DNA of 36,823 nucleotides from NCBI GenBank assembly GCA_000817105.1, contig JUEP01000020.1, positions 1 through 36,823 of the forward strand, written 5' to 3'. Shown piece after piece: positions 7,580 through 15,395 of the stretch (position 1 is its first letter; every line of letters begins with the position of its first letter). The stretch is from a marine actinobacterium MedAcidi-G3 (GTDB taxonomy: Bacteria; Actinomycetota; Acidimicrobiia; Acidimicrobiales; Poriferisodalaceae). Under the pieces are notes generated by a model. The model made no database searches and had not been told where the DNA came from. It saw nothing but the letters and a program-made list of their open reading frames with translations. The position numbers and the translations under genes were made by a program.

Positions 7580-10500
7580 CCCTTACGTAACCCCGCCAGT
7601 GAGCTGGTGCTACCCCTTATAAGTCTTTTTTGCATTTCGTCGCGACGGTCGGTCAGATCCCGCCATGTTAAGACGTCAATGTCATCTTTTATGCCAGCTG
7701 CCCTGCGAAATGACGATTCAGAAACTTCTAAGTCGCCGAGGGCTAAACCGAGCTCAGCAGAAACACGGAATCCATGTTTAGTTAAAAAACCGGCGCTAAT
7801 GGCAGAGAATTCTGCGAGGAGATCCATCTCTGGGTCAACTTTTTGAATGAATGAAGCTAGGTATGCAAAGTTTTTGACAAACAGCATTAGTTCTTTAGGT
7901 ATCCGAGCGCCACTTGCAAGGAGTTCTTTGAGCAGAGATTGGAACTCTGAGATGAATTGCTCTTCGGTCAACTCAAGCGGATCGAAGTCGACCCGGTCCA
8001 ACTGCAGAGTCTCGATTAGGTCCTCAATATCGACTTCGGGTGAGAAGGCTCCGAGGTCTCGGACCGCAGAAACTTGAGTACGCACGTCTCCAGACATAAG
8101 ACCGGTCACATAACGAAGGAAAGCGAGACGGCGATCGTTGTCGAGTCGTCCCACCATGCCATAGTCAACGAGTCCTATAACCCCTCCGTCGAGTACGAAG
8201 AGGTTCCCAGCATGAAAATCTCCATGGAAAATTCCATGAAGCGCTGCTCCTTCTAAAAGTCCATCAACCATGTTCCGAAACAAATTTCGAGCATCGCCTT
8301 CGCCTAACTGATCGGAATCTAGGCGAGTGAGAGGTGTTCCTTGAACTCGTGACATGACGATTACACGGGTTGTGCTCATTTCAATATTTGGTTCAGGTGC
8401 AACCCAGGCACCTTTAGCGCCGCCCATTAGGGCACGCCGAATTTCAAACAAATTCGCTACTTCTAACTTGAAATCCAATTCCTCGGAAATCGTCTCTGCG
8501 AACAGTTGCACTAAAGCGGGGGGATTAGCTAGGGCTGCAACAGGTATTTTGCCCACTAACTTTGGTGCGACCCAGGCAAGAACCCGAAGATCGCGTACAA
8601 CTTTTTTGTGAATCGCGGGGCGCTGAACTTTTACGACGACTTCCGAACCGTCTTTGAGAACAGCTGCATGGACTTGAGCAATAGACGCAGCGGCAAAAGG
8701 CTGCTCATCAAACGACGAGAAAGAATCGTTCAAGTTGCCCAGGTCTTGGCTAACGATGTTCCGAACTTGTCGCCACTTTGAGGGCTTTGCTTGATCACGA
8801 CAACGCGAACATTCATCAACGAGTGCTTGGGGGAAAACACCTTCTGCGGCTGAAATGAGTTGAGCAAGCTTTACGTAGGTAGGTCCAAGCCGTTCCGCAG
8901 CTAGTCGAAACTTCCTATACAGCGCCTGTTGTTTGGCTTCTGGGGCTCGTCGCCGGTCGAATAATTTCCAGCTCAAGAAGGCCCAACCAAAACGGAAGCC
9001 GGTATGCAGTAGGCGAGAAATCGGAGGAAAAGTTGGTGCATTTACCAACCGAGGAACGCCAGCGACTATTACCTGTCGGACTGCATGAGCCTCCTGTATC
9101 CATTGGTTTTCATGTTCCGGTGCGGCTGAATCAAGAACAGAGTTGTTTCGTCCTGGATCAGTATTTTCCTCTGTGTGCGTGGTGATCGAATGGCCTGAAT
9201 TAGCTTCGGTGAGAATTCGGAACTCAAGCTTTTCCGGCCCCCAGATACCCATTGAGAGTGGTTTCCATGAAACAGGGGCGGCTAACTCGTATGCAGGAAC
9301 AGCATCCAGGAAGGCATTGAGGGCCTCCTGTAACTCGGCGCGAGCCAGCGCGGCACCCAGGCAATGGTGTGCTCCGAGCCCAAACGCAAGGTGTGGCGAT
9401 CGATCGCTGCGCTCTATATCGAAACGAAAACCGTCCTCAGGTTGGCTAAGCCCAGCAGCGTGCAAACCGAGCAATACAGTGGTGCCCGCTGGGAAGAGCA
9501 GGTCTCCAACAATTACGTCTTTGCTTGCCACTCGAGCTGTTGTCCGAACAGCACCGATGAAGCGAAGAGATTCTTCAATCGCAGCAGGCACTAGGGATCT
9601 ATCACTGCGAAGCTTCTCATATTGTTCTGGCTGGCTAGCAAGTATCGCCAGTAAAGATCCCAACTGGTTTCGAGTGGTGTCTGTGCCAGCCAACAAAATT
9701 GCTTCGATCATCGCCACGAGCTCGTCGACACTTAGCCGATCTTCTTGATAGCTCGCAGCGACTAAGTCACTGACTAGGTCTTGGTGGGGACATCCTTTTC
9801 GGTCAGCAACAAGTTGTGTCGCATATGCATCGAGTTCTTTTTGAGCTTCAGTTATCTCTGCGAGGCGACCCATTACTGCCTCGGCATCGGCATCTAGGCC
9901 AGAAAAAATTACGTCGGCCCAACGCCCAAATTGTTCTGAGTCTTTGTCTTCAATACCTAAGAGTCGACAAATGATCGGTATCGGGTAGGGCCGACAAAAT
10001 TCGTCTACTAAATCGCCGCCACCACTTTGGACCATGGGTTGAAGCAGTTGATCTGCGTGTGCACGCATGAAAGGTCGCAAGGTTTCACTGCTAGCCGGTG
10101 TAAAGGAGGCGCTAACCAGCCGTCGTAATCTTTTGTGGTCTTCTCCCTCGACAGATAAAAGATTGGGGCGCATTTCAACTTGACTGTCAACCTCTGGCAA
10201 CATTTCCCGAGCTTTGGAGAGCAGAGTTTCGAAATCGAGGTCTGTTCGGCTTTTATCTTGAAGACTGGTCATTCCCGAAAGGACAGTGATCCAATTGGGG
10301 TCACGAAGAATCTCCCGAGTGTCGTCATAACCAATAACAAGAGGCCCTGCAGGAGTTCGGACAACGGAGTGTCCAAGACTTTGGATCTGTTCGGTAGCAG
10401 CGACTAGCTCATCGAATTCTGAAATCTCAAAATCAATGAAAGGAAGGGCGCCGGGAGCGGTTACGTCTAGGGGTTCTTCCGACCGAATTTCGGCTTTCAC
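7576..10500 (-). CDS. Cytochrome P450 fused to UbiB/ABC1-type atypical kinase
   Basis: This is one uninterrupted 974-residue frame. Residues 1-435 form a complete P450: I-helix oxygen motif AGTDTT at 271-276, ExxR at 310-313, and haem loop FGLGAHHCLG with thiolate C380. After a polar linker (about 435-490), residues 490-970 form an ABC1/UbiB kinase-like domain. It has KLAQ at 545-548 (usually KxGQ), the alanine-rich loop PFAAAS at 602-607, lysine K625 in VVKVQRP, HGDFHAGN at 760-767, and DYG at 780-782 in place of DFG. UbiB-like proteins are ATPases/kinases tied to isoprenoid lipid metabolism; P450s hydroxylate hydrophobic substrates. The fusion suggests action on one lipid, perhaps a quinone or carotenoid (inference). 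The GTG start at 10500 has GGAGGT seven bases before it. A four-base overlap couples it to the regulator gene. Confidence 0.9.
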   Translation of the reverse strand: MKAEIRSEEPLDVTAPGALPFIDFEISEFDELVAATEQIQSLGHSVVRTPAGPLVIGYDDTREILRDPNWITVLSGMTSLQDKSRTDLDFETLLSKAREMLPEVDSQVEMRPNLLSVEGEDHKRLRRLVSASFTPASSETLRPFMRAHADQLLQPMVQSGGGDLVDEFCRPYPIPIICRLLGIEDKDSEQFGRWADVIFSGLDADAEAVMGRLAEITEAQKELDAYATQLVADRKGCPHQDLVSDLVAASYQEDRLSVDELVAMIEAILLAGTDTTRNQLGSLLAILASQPEQYEKLRSDRSLVPAAIEESLRFIGAVRTTARVASKDVIVGDLLFPAGTTVLLGLHAAGLSQPEDGFRFDIERSDRSPHLAFGLGAHHCLGAALARAELQEALNAFLDAVPAYELAAPVSWKPLSMGIWGPEKLEFRILTEANSGHSITTHTEENTDPGRNNSVLDSAAPEHENQWIQEAHAVRQVIVAGVPRLVNAPTFPPISRLLHTGFRFGWAFLSWKLFDRRRAPEAKQQALYRKFRLAAERLGPTYVKLAQLISAAEGVFPQALVDECSRCRDQAKPSKWRQVRNIVSQDLGNLNDSFSSFDEQPFAAASIAQVHAAVLKDGSEVVVKVQRPAIHKKVVRDLRVLAWVAPKLVGKIPVAALANPPALVQLFAETISEELDFKLEVANLFEIRRALMGGAKGAWVAPEPNIEMSTTRVIVMSRVQGTPLTRLDSDQLGEGDARNLFRNMVDGLLEGAALHGIFHGDFHAGNLFVLDGGVIGLVDYGMVGRLDNDRRLAFLRYVTGLMSGDVRTQVSAVRDLGAFSPEVDIEDLIETLQLDRVDFDPLELTEEQFISEFQSLLKELLASGARIPKELMLFVKNFAYLASFIQKVDPEMDLLAEFSAISAGFLTKHGFRVSAELGLALGDLEVSESSFRRAAGIKDDIDVLTWRDLTDRRDEMQKRLIRGSTSSLAGLRKG

Positions 10501-10503
10501 GTT

Positions 10504-10521
10504 GCTGACCTCCAGGTCAGC
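10504..10521 (-). promoter_or_regulatory. Inverted repeat overlapping the ribosome binding site of the P450-UbiB gene
   Basis: GCTGACCT-CC-AGGTCAGC is a perfect dyad with 8-base arms and a 2-base spacer, four bases before the GTG start. On the minus strand the Shine-Dalgarno GGAGGT lies inside it. As RNA it could fold as CTGACC-TGGA-GGTCAG and hide the ribosome site. As DNA it could be an operator. The dyad is seen directly; either function is inference. Confidence 0.5.
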
Positions 10522-10542
10522 GTTAGTTTAGCACTAAATAAC
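10522..10542 (-). promoter_or_regulatory. Imperfect dyad in the gap before P450-UbiB (candidate operator)
   Basis: The core TTTAG-CA-CTAAA at 10527-10538 is a perfect 5-base dyad, extended by GTTA and AAC with one mismatched base on each side. It lies in the 62-base gap between the desaturase-like gene and the P450-UbiB gene. A close copy of the core occurs at 13737-13750. It could be an internal promoter or regulator site; LitR binding is only a guess. Confidence 0.35.
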
Positions 10543-10562
10543 TTCGAACCTCTGTTGAATAC

Positions 10563-11819
10563 CTAATCTTTCAGCAAGGACTCGGCCACTATCCGACCCG
10601 ATACTAGGGCCCCTTGGATAGAAGGGGTCGTGGAATGATCGCCCGCCACTACAAACAGACCCTCCGCGCCAATCTTTTTGCGGAACTTCATTCCGGGAAC
10701 AAACATCGGCTGAGCGCCAGTCACCACCGCCCCACTGAGAAGTTCCCAGTTCTCCGCCTGAACCCCAAAAGTTCGGACCATCTGGGCTTCGGCAGCCGAG
10801 AGAGGGAGCTCCGAACTGTTTGTGGGGCCAGCTAAAACAACCAGCGATTCGCCTTTTGGCGCGTACTCCGAAGCAACGTTGCTCATAACTGCAGCATTCC
10901 TGCAGGGACCATCCTTTGCGGGAAAAAGATGGATTGCCTTACTTTCATTAGGCGGCTCAGCGGTTCGGAAATAGGCATGCCACTGAGACCGGCCACCCTT
11001 GGATTCCAAACCCAGTAATTGCACTGCAGAGGTTTCTTCCGTCGCAAGCACAATCTTGCCAGCTCTCAATACTTCTCCAGTTGCTAAAGCAACCTCATCA
11101 CCTTTTAATCCAACAACCTCAGAGGAAAGACGTATTACCGACTCGGGTAGCTTCGCCGCCATCTGTTCAGGAATAGCTTGCATCCCGCGGGCAGGAACTG
11201 CTGCTGGCCCAGAAAGCAAGCAGCGCAAAATCAGGCAAGCAAGTCGCGCCGAGCCTTCTAGCGAAGAAGTCAGTTGGATGCCCGAAAACAAAGGTTCCCA
11301 AATTGCCTCGATCGACCGGTCCGAAAACTTTCTTTCCCTCAGAAATTGCTCCATAGAACGATCATTCGAATAGTCAAAAAACCCCGAATTAGAACCTCGT
11401 AACTGCACTACCAACCGCAGGAGTCGAATTCGATCAGCCGATGACAAGAGAGACGTCCGCAGCCCGTTAAAAGCCCCTCGAACGGAGCTTCGAGGGTCAG
11501 CTAATTCGACGAAAGCATCACCGTCCCAAACATTTGCTCCACGAAGAAACGGTCGCAAATTAAGGGACGCTAAGTCAAGGTGGCGTTCCAGTTCTGGATA
11601 CGCCGTCAAAAGAACTTGAAATCCGCGATCTAACAAGAAACCACTTTCGGAATCTGTTCTGACGCGCCCCCCAACCTGGTCGGCTCGCTCGAGGACCATT
11701 ACCTCCCGACCTGCCCCATGCAACGTGGTTGCGACAGCTAAGCCTGCAAGTCCTGCACCGACGACAAGAAATTCGGGTCCTGATTCTGAAACTGGATTCT
11801 GGCTCACAGCTACCCTCAC
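10563..11819 (-). CDS. FAD-dependent oxidoreductase, amine-oxidase / phytoene-desaturase-like
   Basis: This 418-residue flavoprotein opens with the dinucleotide-binding fold LVVGAGLAGLAVATTLHGAG (residues 18-37, GxGxxG), then VMVLERADQVGGRVRT, the second FAD contact. It ends with GLFVVAGDHSTTPSIQGALV, the FAD-binding C-terminal motif of the amine-oxidase/desaturase superfamily. Relatives include phytoene and zeta-carotene desaturases and protoporphyrinogen oxidase. The light-response context favours a carotenoid or related isoprenoid substrate, but no other carotenoid gene is visible. It is the first gene of the minus-strand set. The frame starts at GTG 11819. A GTG four codons later has a better-placed GAGGG ribosome site and may be the true start. 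It is 62 bases upstream of the P450-UbiB gene. Confidence 0.8.
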   Translation of the reverse strand: MRVAVSQNPVSESGPEFLVVGAGLAGLAVATTLHGAGREVMVLERADQVGGRVRTDSESGFLLDRGFQVLLTAYPELERHLDLASLNLRPFLRGANVWDGDAFVELADPRSSVRGAFNGLRTSLLSSADRIRLLRLVVQLRGSNSGFFDYSNDRSMEQFLRERKFSDRSIEAIWEPLFSGIQLTSSLEGSARLACLILRCLLSGPAAVPARGMQAIPEQMAAKLPESVIRLSSEVVGLKGDEVALATGEVLRAGKIVLATEETSAVQLLGLESKGGRSQWHAYFRTAEPPNESKAIHLFPAKDGPCRNAAVMSNVASEYAPKGESLVVLAGPTNSSELPLSAAEAQMVRTFGVQAENWELLSGAVVTGAQPMFVPGMKFRKKIGAEGLFVVAGDHSTTPSIQGALVSGRIVAESLLKD

Positions 11820-12046
11820 CCTCTTATCGCCTAGACAGTCAAACAGCTACGCTCATGTTTCAGTAGCCCAAGTCTCTCACTGTAAATGGGACCCACATAA
11901 ATCCGATATATCCAGCTTCGATTGACCCACTGATTTCGGCGCAAATAGGCCCTCAATACACCTAATTCTTGGACGAGCGTTCTATGTTGGCAACAGTCGG
12001 CTGAGATCAGCCAAAAGAGACTAAAAGACTAAGGAGTAAGTAACTG
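11820..12046. promoter_or_regulatory. Divergent intergenic region
   Basis: This 227-base gap separates the desaturase-like gene (minus) from a small membrane-protein gene (plus) and must hold both promoters. The only element I can fix with confidence is the ribosome site AAGGAG at 12031-12036, ten bases before the ATG at 12047. I see no convincing hairpin, RNA gene or small ORF. Confidence 0.5.
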
Positions 12047-12415
12047 ATGCAACAAAACACCTGGGTTCAACTTATGGACATGCGCGCTAGAGACTCTCAT
12101 GCGGTCATCCTGCCGTATACCTTTTCAGTGCTAGGCACCTTTGCCTTCATTATCTGGGGTGGCGATGCGCTCGAAACCGGAGCAATTCAGTTAGCCATTG
12201 CAGCGTGGGTTGTGTTGGGCTCACTATGGACTCTTCTGTGGTTCGATGGGGTAATTGGCGACCTCGCCGCCGGTATGAAAGACATGGATAGCGAGCTCAC
12301 CGACAGCAACATGGGACAAAATTTCGCAAAAGCTCCATTCGCCATTTTTCGCGGTTTTAACGCCTTGGTAATCATCGTCATGGCTGTGTTGCAACTAACC
12401 GCTCTCTATTCCTAA
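12047..12415 (+). CDS. Small integral membrane protein, unknown function
   Basis: This 122-residue protein has three hydrophobic segments, near residues 20-38, 47-67 and 103-120. A polar, acidic loop (KDMDSELTDSNMGQNF) lies between the second and third. It starts at ATG 12047 behind a strong AAGGAG ribosome site. I do not recognise the family. It stands alone: divergent from the desaturase-like gene and followed by a strong hairpin, so it is probably a single-gene transcript. Being the divergent partner of the light-associated operon, it could be under the same regulator, but no shared site was found. Confidence 0.65.
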   Translation: MQQNTWVQLMDMRARDSHAVILPYTFSVLGTFAFIIWGGDALETGAIQLAIAAWVVLGSLWTLLWFDGVIGDLAAGMKDMDSELTDSNMGQNFAKAPFAIFRGFNALVIIVMAVLQLTALYS

Positions 12416-12424
12416 GGACCTTGA

Positions 12425-12464
12425 GCCTCCCAATGAAGGCTTTTCACTGCTTCCATTGGGAGGC
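12425..12464 (+). terminator. Hairpin after the small membrane-protein gene, probable terminator
   Basis: GCCTCCCAAT at 12425-12434 pairs perfectly with ATTGGGAGGC at 12455-12464, and the inner bases GAAGGC/GCTTCC add partial pairing. It lies ten bases after the stop codon. There is no T tract on the plus strand, so it is not a classical intrinsic terminator. It may still end the transcript or protect its 3' end. Confidence 0.55.
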
Positions 12465-12516
12465 CAGCGTTCGTCTCGCCCTCCCTGACTGACTTGATCG
12501 GAGTGACTCATCGGAA

Positions 12517-12909
12517 ATGACTGATTTTCATACCCTAGAGCAAGCAAATAGCTCTTTTTACGAGCTTTTCGAAACCTCCGATATTGAAGGAATGGCGGAT
12601 CTTTGGGCGAACACCGATGAGTCCTGGTGCACGCATCCTGGTTGGCCAACAATTTTCGGCTGGGATCAAATTCGGGTTTCGTTTGAACAGATCTTCTCTG
12701 GTCCTGAGCTACCTCAATTTCTCATCTCGAACATCCGCTATCACGGTGATGAACAGACGGCTTGGATCTTTGTTGAAGAGAACCTCTTAGGATCATCGCT
12801 GTCTGCAGTTGCTGCGGTCAACGTGTTCAAGAAAAGCCACGAGATTTGGAACATGGTGGGCCATCAAGCTGCACCACTTATTCCAGATCTAAACCTCGAC
12901 TCGGACTAA
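12517..12909 (+). CDS. NTF2-like / SnoaL-like domain protein
   Basis: This 130-residue single-domain protein has the NTF2-like layout. A long first helix (EQANSSFYELFETSDIEGMADLW) is followed by the typical SWCTHPGWPTIFGWDQIRVSF motif and then beta strands (LISNIRYHGDEQTAWIFVEE; AVAAVNVFKKSHEIWNMVGHQA). The fold is a cone-shaped barrel that binds small hydrophobic molecules or acts as an isomerase, hydrolase or dimer module. No catalytic set is obvious. Starting at ATG 12517, it ends by overlapping the opposing zinc-ribbon membrane-protein gene by four bases. The function is unknown beyond the fold. Confidence 0.75.
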   Translation: MTDFHTLEQANSSFYELFETSDIEGMADLWANTDESWCTHPGWPTIFGWDQIRVSFEQIFSGPELPQFLISNIRYHGDEQTAWIFVEENLLGSSLSAVAAVNVFKKSHEIWNMVGHQAAPLIPDLNLDSD

Positions 12910-13610
12910 TGCATTGACGTATTCAGAGTCTGGAATCGTCCACCGCAATGCCTACATTCGATTACATCAATAGGCCGGGTGAGATCTTTAGCTCCGCAAT
13001 ATGGGCAGTATTGGGCTTTAAGCTCGGATCGCTTTGAACCAGCGATCGTTGACCGACGAGAGCCAATGAAATCGATCACTGCTATCAGTGAACATGCGGT
13101 CTGACCAACGGCCAGCAGTGCGAGGATCCTGCCGGGCATAAAGTCGAACTGAAACCAGATAATCGCCAGCACGTACAAACTGTGAACATACGCGCCTCCC
13201 CAACAGACGCGTCGCAAGCGAGCTCGTTGCGCGATACCTGAAATCACAGCGCAGTAAGTGGTTGCCACCGAAATTACGGCGATGGACCCGACAGGCCGAC
13301 CAAAAGAATCAGGAGGATCGAAGCCCCACATAAGAGCTACGAGAGTCACCCCCAGAGCCACTGAGCACAGGGATCCAGCTAACCAGACAGACTCAATTTT
13401 GGCCCTAAATCGACCCTGTTCTATAACAGCCAGGCTCACTGCGGTTACAGCTACTAGCAGGCTTGTTCCATGAACCCGGAGTACAACATCCGCACTGCCA
13501 CCAAACAGAATGCCGATTACAGCTAAACCCGCATTCGCAATTACGATCCATTTGAGAGCACGTTTGAAATGCTCTCTAACAGGCCTGATGATCTGAGCAA
13601 AAGAACTCAC
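12906..13610 (-). CDS. Multi-pass membrane protein with C-terminal zinc ribbon
   Basis: This 234-residue protein has about six hydrophobic segments (roughly 22-45, 47-65, 79-97, 107-128, 138-153, 158-183), followed by a polar tail with two CxxC pairs, YCPYCGAKDL and IECRHCGG. These form a rubredoxin-like zinc ribbon on the presumed cytoplasmic face. The GTG start at 13610 has GGAG eight bases upstream. I do not recognise the membrane part. Such ribbons often hold a structural zinc or bind a partner. It converges on the NTF2-like gene with a four-base overlap and appears to be monocistronic. Confidence 0.65.
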   Translation of the reverse strand: MSSFAQIIRPVREHFKRALKWIVIANAGLAVIGILFGGSADVVLRVHGTSLLVAVTAVSLAVIEQGRFRAKIESVWLAGSLCSVALGVTLVALMWGFDPPDSFGRPVGSIAVISVATTYCAVISGIAQRARLRRVCWGGAYVHSLYVLAIIWFQFDFMPGRILALLAVGQTACSLIAVIDFIGSRRSTIAGSKRSELKAQYCPYCGAKDLTRPIDVIECRHCGGRFQTLNTSMH

Positions 13611-13929
13611 AGAGTTATCTCCGACTGTGTTCCGTTAGGAGAAGGTTAGGGCTCATTTGAATTACGAGAGATCATGGTCTCTACTCGCCCAATTTTTATT
13701 TAAACAATTTCGCCAATATATTTGCATCGAGTTGCTATTTAGTACTAAATTGATGGTAGAGAGGTCCCCAAAGCCTCTTCCAAGCCCTCGGGGCAGACTT
13801 TGAGTCATAAATGCCAAAGTTTTCCCGGGGGCTGCCCCCCCTCTCCGGCCCGCCAAATGTTTGAGCCTTTTGATTTACATGCACCCAACCCAACCGGGGC
13901 GCACAGCCCTCACCACCAATGGCCTGCTC
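13611..13929. promoter_or_regulatory. 319-base intergenic region with a perfect palindrome
   Basis: This gap separates a minus-strand membrane-protein gene from a plus-strand lipoprotein gene. The clearest element is the 14-base palindrome at 13737-13750, annotated separately. Around 13826-13845 there is a G-run followed by a C-run that could pair, but it lacks a T tract. An open frame reaches back from the lipoprotein to 13861, but the added residues do not look like part of its signal peptide. I see no RNA gene and no convincing B12 riboswitch core. Confidence 0.45.
13737..13750. promoter_or_regulatory. Perfect palindrome ATTTAGTACTAAAT, candidate operator
   Basis: ATTTAGTACTAAAT is a perfect 14-base palindrome, 180 bases before the lipoprotein start and 127 bases before the start of the divergent membrane-protein gene. 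The core TTTAG(T/C)ACTAAAT recurs at 10527-10539 in front of the P450-UbiB gene. The palindrome is seen directly; regulator identity is unknown. Confidence 0.4.
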
Positions 13930-14463
13930 ATGGGATCGCAACCGAGGGTTCCCCCAGGACTACAGAAGTTACTCGTGGCAGCCGTTTTACTGGTTGCTCT
14001 TTGCAGCTGCACTAACGCCGCAAACCAGACCACAGCGGTAAGCACCGCGACCTCACAATCGATAGATCCGACCACTTCTACCTCGGTTGTCGATCAAGAA
14101 TCCGGCTGCGTCGGCAACACCCGTGACCGTCTTCAAAACGTCATTTCTTCTCAGATCGATGCATTAGATCGAGGTGCGTTCGAAGAGGCCCGATACTTTG
14201 CTTCACCGTCGTTTCGAGAAAATGTCGGACCTTCTGAGTTTCAGTCAATCATTCAATCCGGCTTTCCGTTTCTGCTAAGCAAAAATACAGCGGCGTTCGG
14301 TCGCTGCGAGATATCGGACGGCACTGCGACCGTTGAGGTGCGTTTTGACACTAGCGATCCAGTGACGCTTATCTATTTTTTGATTTGGTGGGAAAATGAA
14401 TGGTGGATCGATGGAGCTTCTCCGGCGGTAGATTCTCTTAGCGACAAAGTTGGGTCGTTATGA
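13930..14463 (+). CDS. Lipoprotein with DUF4864-like domain
   Basis: This is a 177-residue exported protein. From ATG 13930 the N terminus reads as a signal peptide (QKLLVAAVLLVALCSC) ending in a plausible lipobox, LCSC, followed by a Thr/Ser-rich linker. The domain from about residue 62 onward (LQNVISSQIDALDRGAFEEA, then FASPSFRENVG and WENEWWIDG) resembles DUF4864, a small NTF2-like domain of unknown function. An upstream TTG at 13861 would extend the frame, but it would place 23 extra residues before the signal peptide. The stop overlaps the ATG of the MpaB-like gene (ATGA), so the two are translationally coupled and may work on the same substrate. Confidence 0.7.
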   Translation: MGSQPRVPPGLQKLLVAAVLLVALCSCTNAANQTTAVSTATSQSIDPTTSTSVVDQESGCVGNTRDRLQNVISSQIDALDRGAFEEARYFASPSFRENVGPSEFQSIIQSGFPFLLSKNTAAFGRCEISDGTATVEVRFDTSDPVTLIYFLIWWENEWWIDGASPAVDSLSDKVGSL

Positions 14464-15362
14464 ATCTTCAAGAACGCTTAACAGCGAGCGTGGTTCGTCT
14501 TTTTTCCGAAGGTGAACAGCCGCTAGCAAATACACACTTGTATCCCGGCGATTCAGGCCTTTTTGGTCCAGAAAGTGTTAGCTGGCGAGTGATGGGGGAC
14601 GTTTCCAGTTTCGTTGGAGGTGTCCGAGCTCTCCTACTTCAAGCCCTACACCCTGAGGTGGCTGCGGGAGTCGCGGACCATTCCCAATATGAATCAGATC
14701 CGCTTGGCCGACTCAACAGGACATCCCTATTTGTGACGACCACTAATTATGGTTCTATGCCAGAGGTCGAAGCTGCCGTTCAAATTGTTCGACAAGCACA
14801 TAAACCCGTGTCTGGAACCTCAGAACGGGGAATCCGTTATTCAGCCAACCAACCGCAGCTTGGCGCTTGGGTGCACAACACTTTGACAGATTCTTTCCTT
14901 GAGGCATACCAAACTTTCTGCGGAGGCCTCACCGCTGAGGAGGCTGATCAATTTGTTCGAGAGCAATCTAAAATTGGAGCTCTGTTAGGCGTTCAAGAGT
15001 TACCTCTCACTGCTAACGAGCTCAGAAAGTGGGTGACGGAACACCCGTCTCTTGGTGACTCCGAGGCTCTTCGCGCGGCATGGGACTTCCTTCGAAAGCC
15101 ACCTCTCCAAGCGGGCCAATTACTTGGGTACAGGGTGGTCCGCGCCGCGGCTGTCGCAACACTGCCATCAGAGCTTGCTGACCTAGCGGGCACCTCTTCG
15201 AAAAAGGGCGCCCTCTTTGGCGGACAGTGCATTGTTTCTTCATTGAGGTGGGCAATGAAACACAGTCCTGCTTGGAAGGCAGCATTGGACCGATGTGGTG
15301 CCAGCTATGACACCACCAAATTTCGATCTTTCGAAGATTCCCCTCCCACCAAAAATCAGTAA
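14460..15362 (+). CDS. MpaB-family oxygenase (DUF2236)
   Basis: This 300-residue protein has the DUF2236/MpaB pattern: a WRVMGD start segment near residue 39, VGGVRALLLQALHPEVAAGV with the conserved histidine, a SQYESDPLGRLNRTSLFV block, and a C-terminal helical bundle. The family is related to latex-clearing protein (Lcp), a b-type haem oxygenase that cleaves isoprenoid double bonds. Many actinobacterial members have no known substrate. No signal peptide is visible, so it is probably cytoplasmic. It is coupled by a four-base overlap to the lipoprotein gene. Confidence 0.82.
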   Translation: MNLQERLTASVVRLFSEGEQPLANTHLYPGDSGLFGPESVSWRVMGDVSSFVGGVRALLLQALHPEVAAGVADHSQYESDPLGRLNRTSLFVTTTNYGSMPEVEAAVQIVRQAHKPVSGTSERGIRYSANQPQLGAWVHNTLTDSFLEAYQTFCGGLTAEEADQFVREQSKIGALLGVQELPLTANELRKWVTEHPSLGDSEALRAAWDFLRKPPLQAGQLLGYRVVRAAAVATLPSELADLAGTSSKKGALFGGQCIVSSLRWAMKHSPAWKAALDRCGASYDTTKFRSFEDSPPTKNQ

Positions 15363-15395
15363 AAAAACATCGCCATACCGAACTGTTTGCTTTGA

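Noticed and set aside
13611..13929. Possible cobalamin riboswitch in the long gap, suggested by the B12 regulator nearby
   Set aside because: I could not find the conserved riboswitch core or a convincing set of paired stems. A covariance-model search would settle it.
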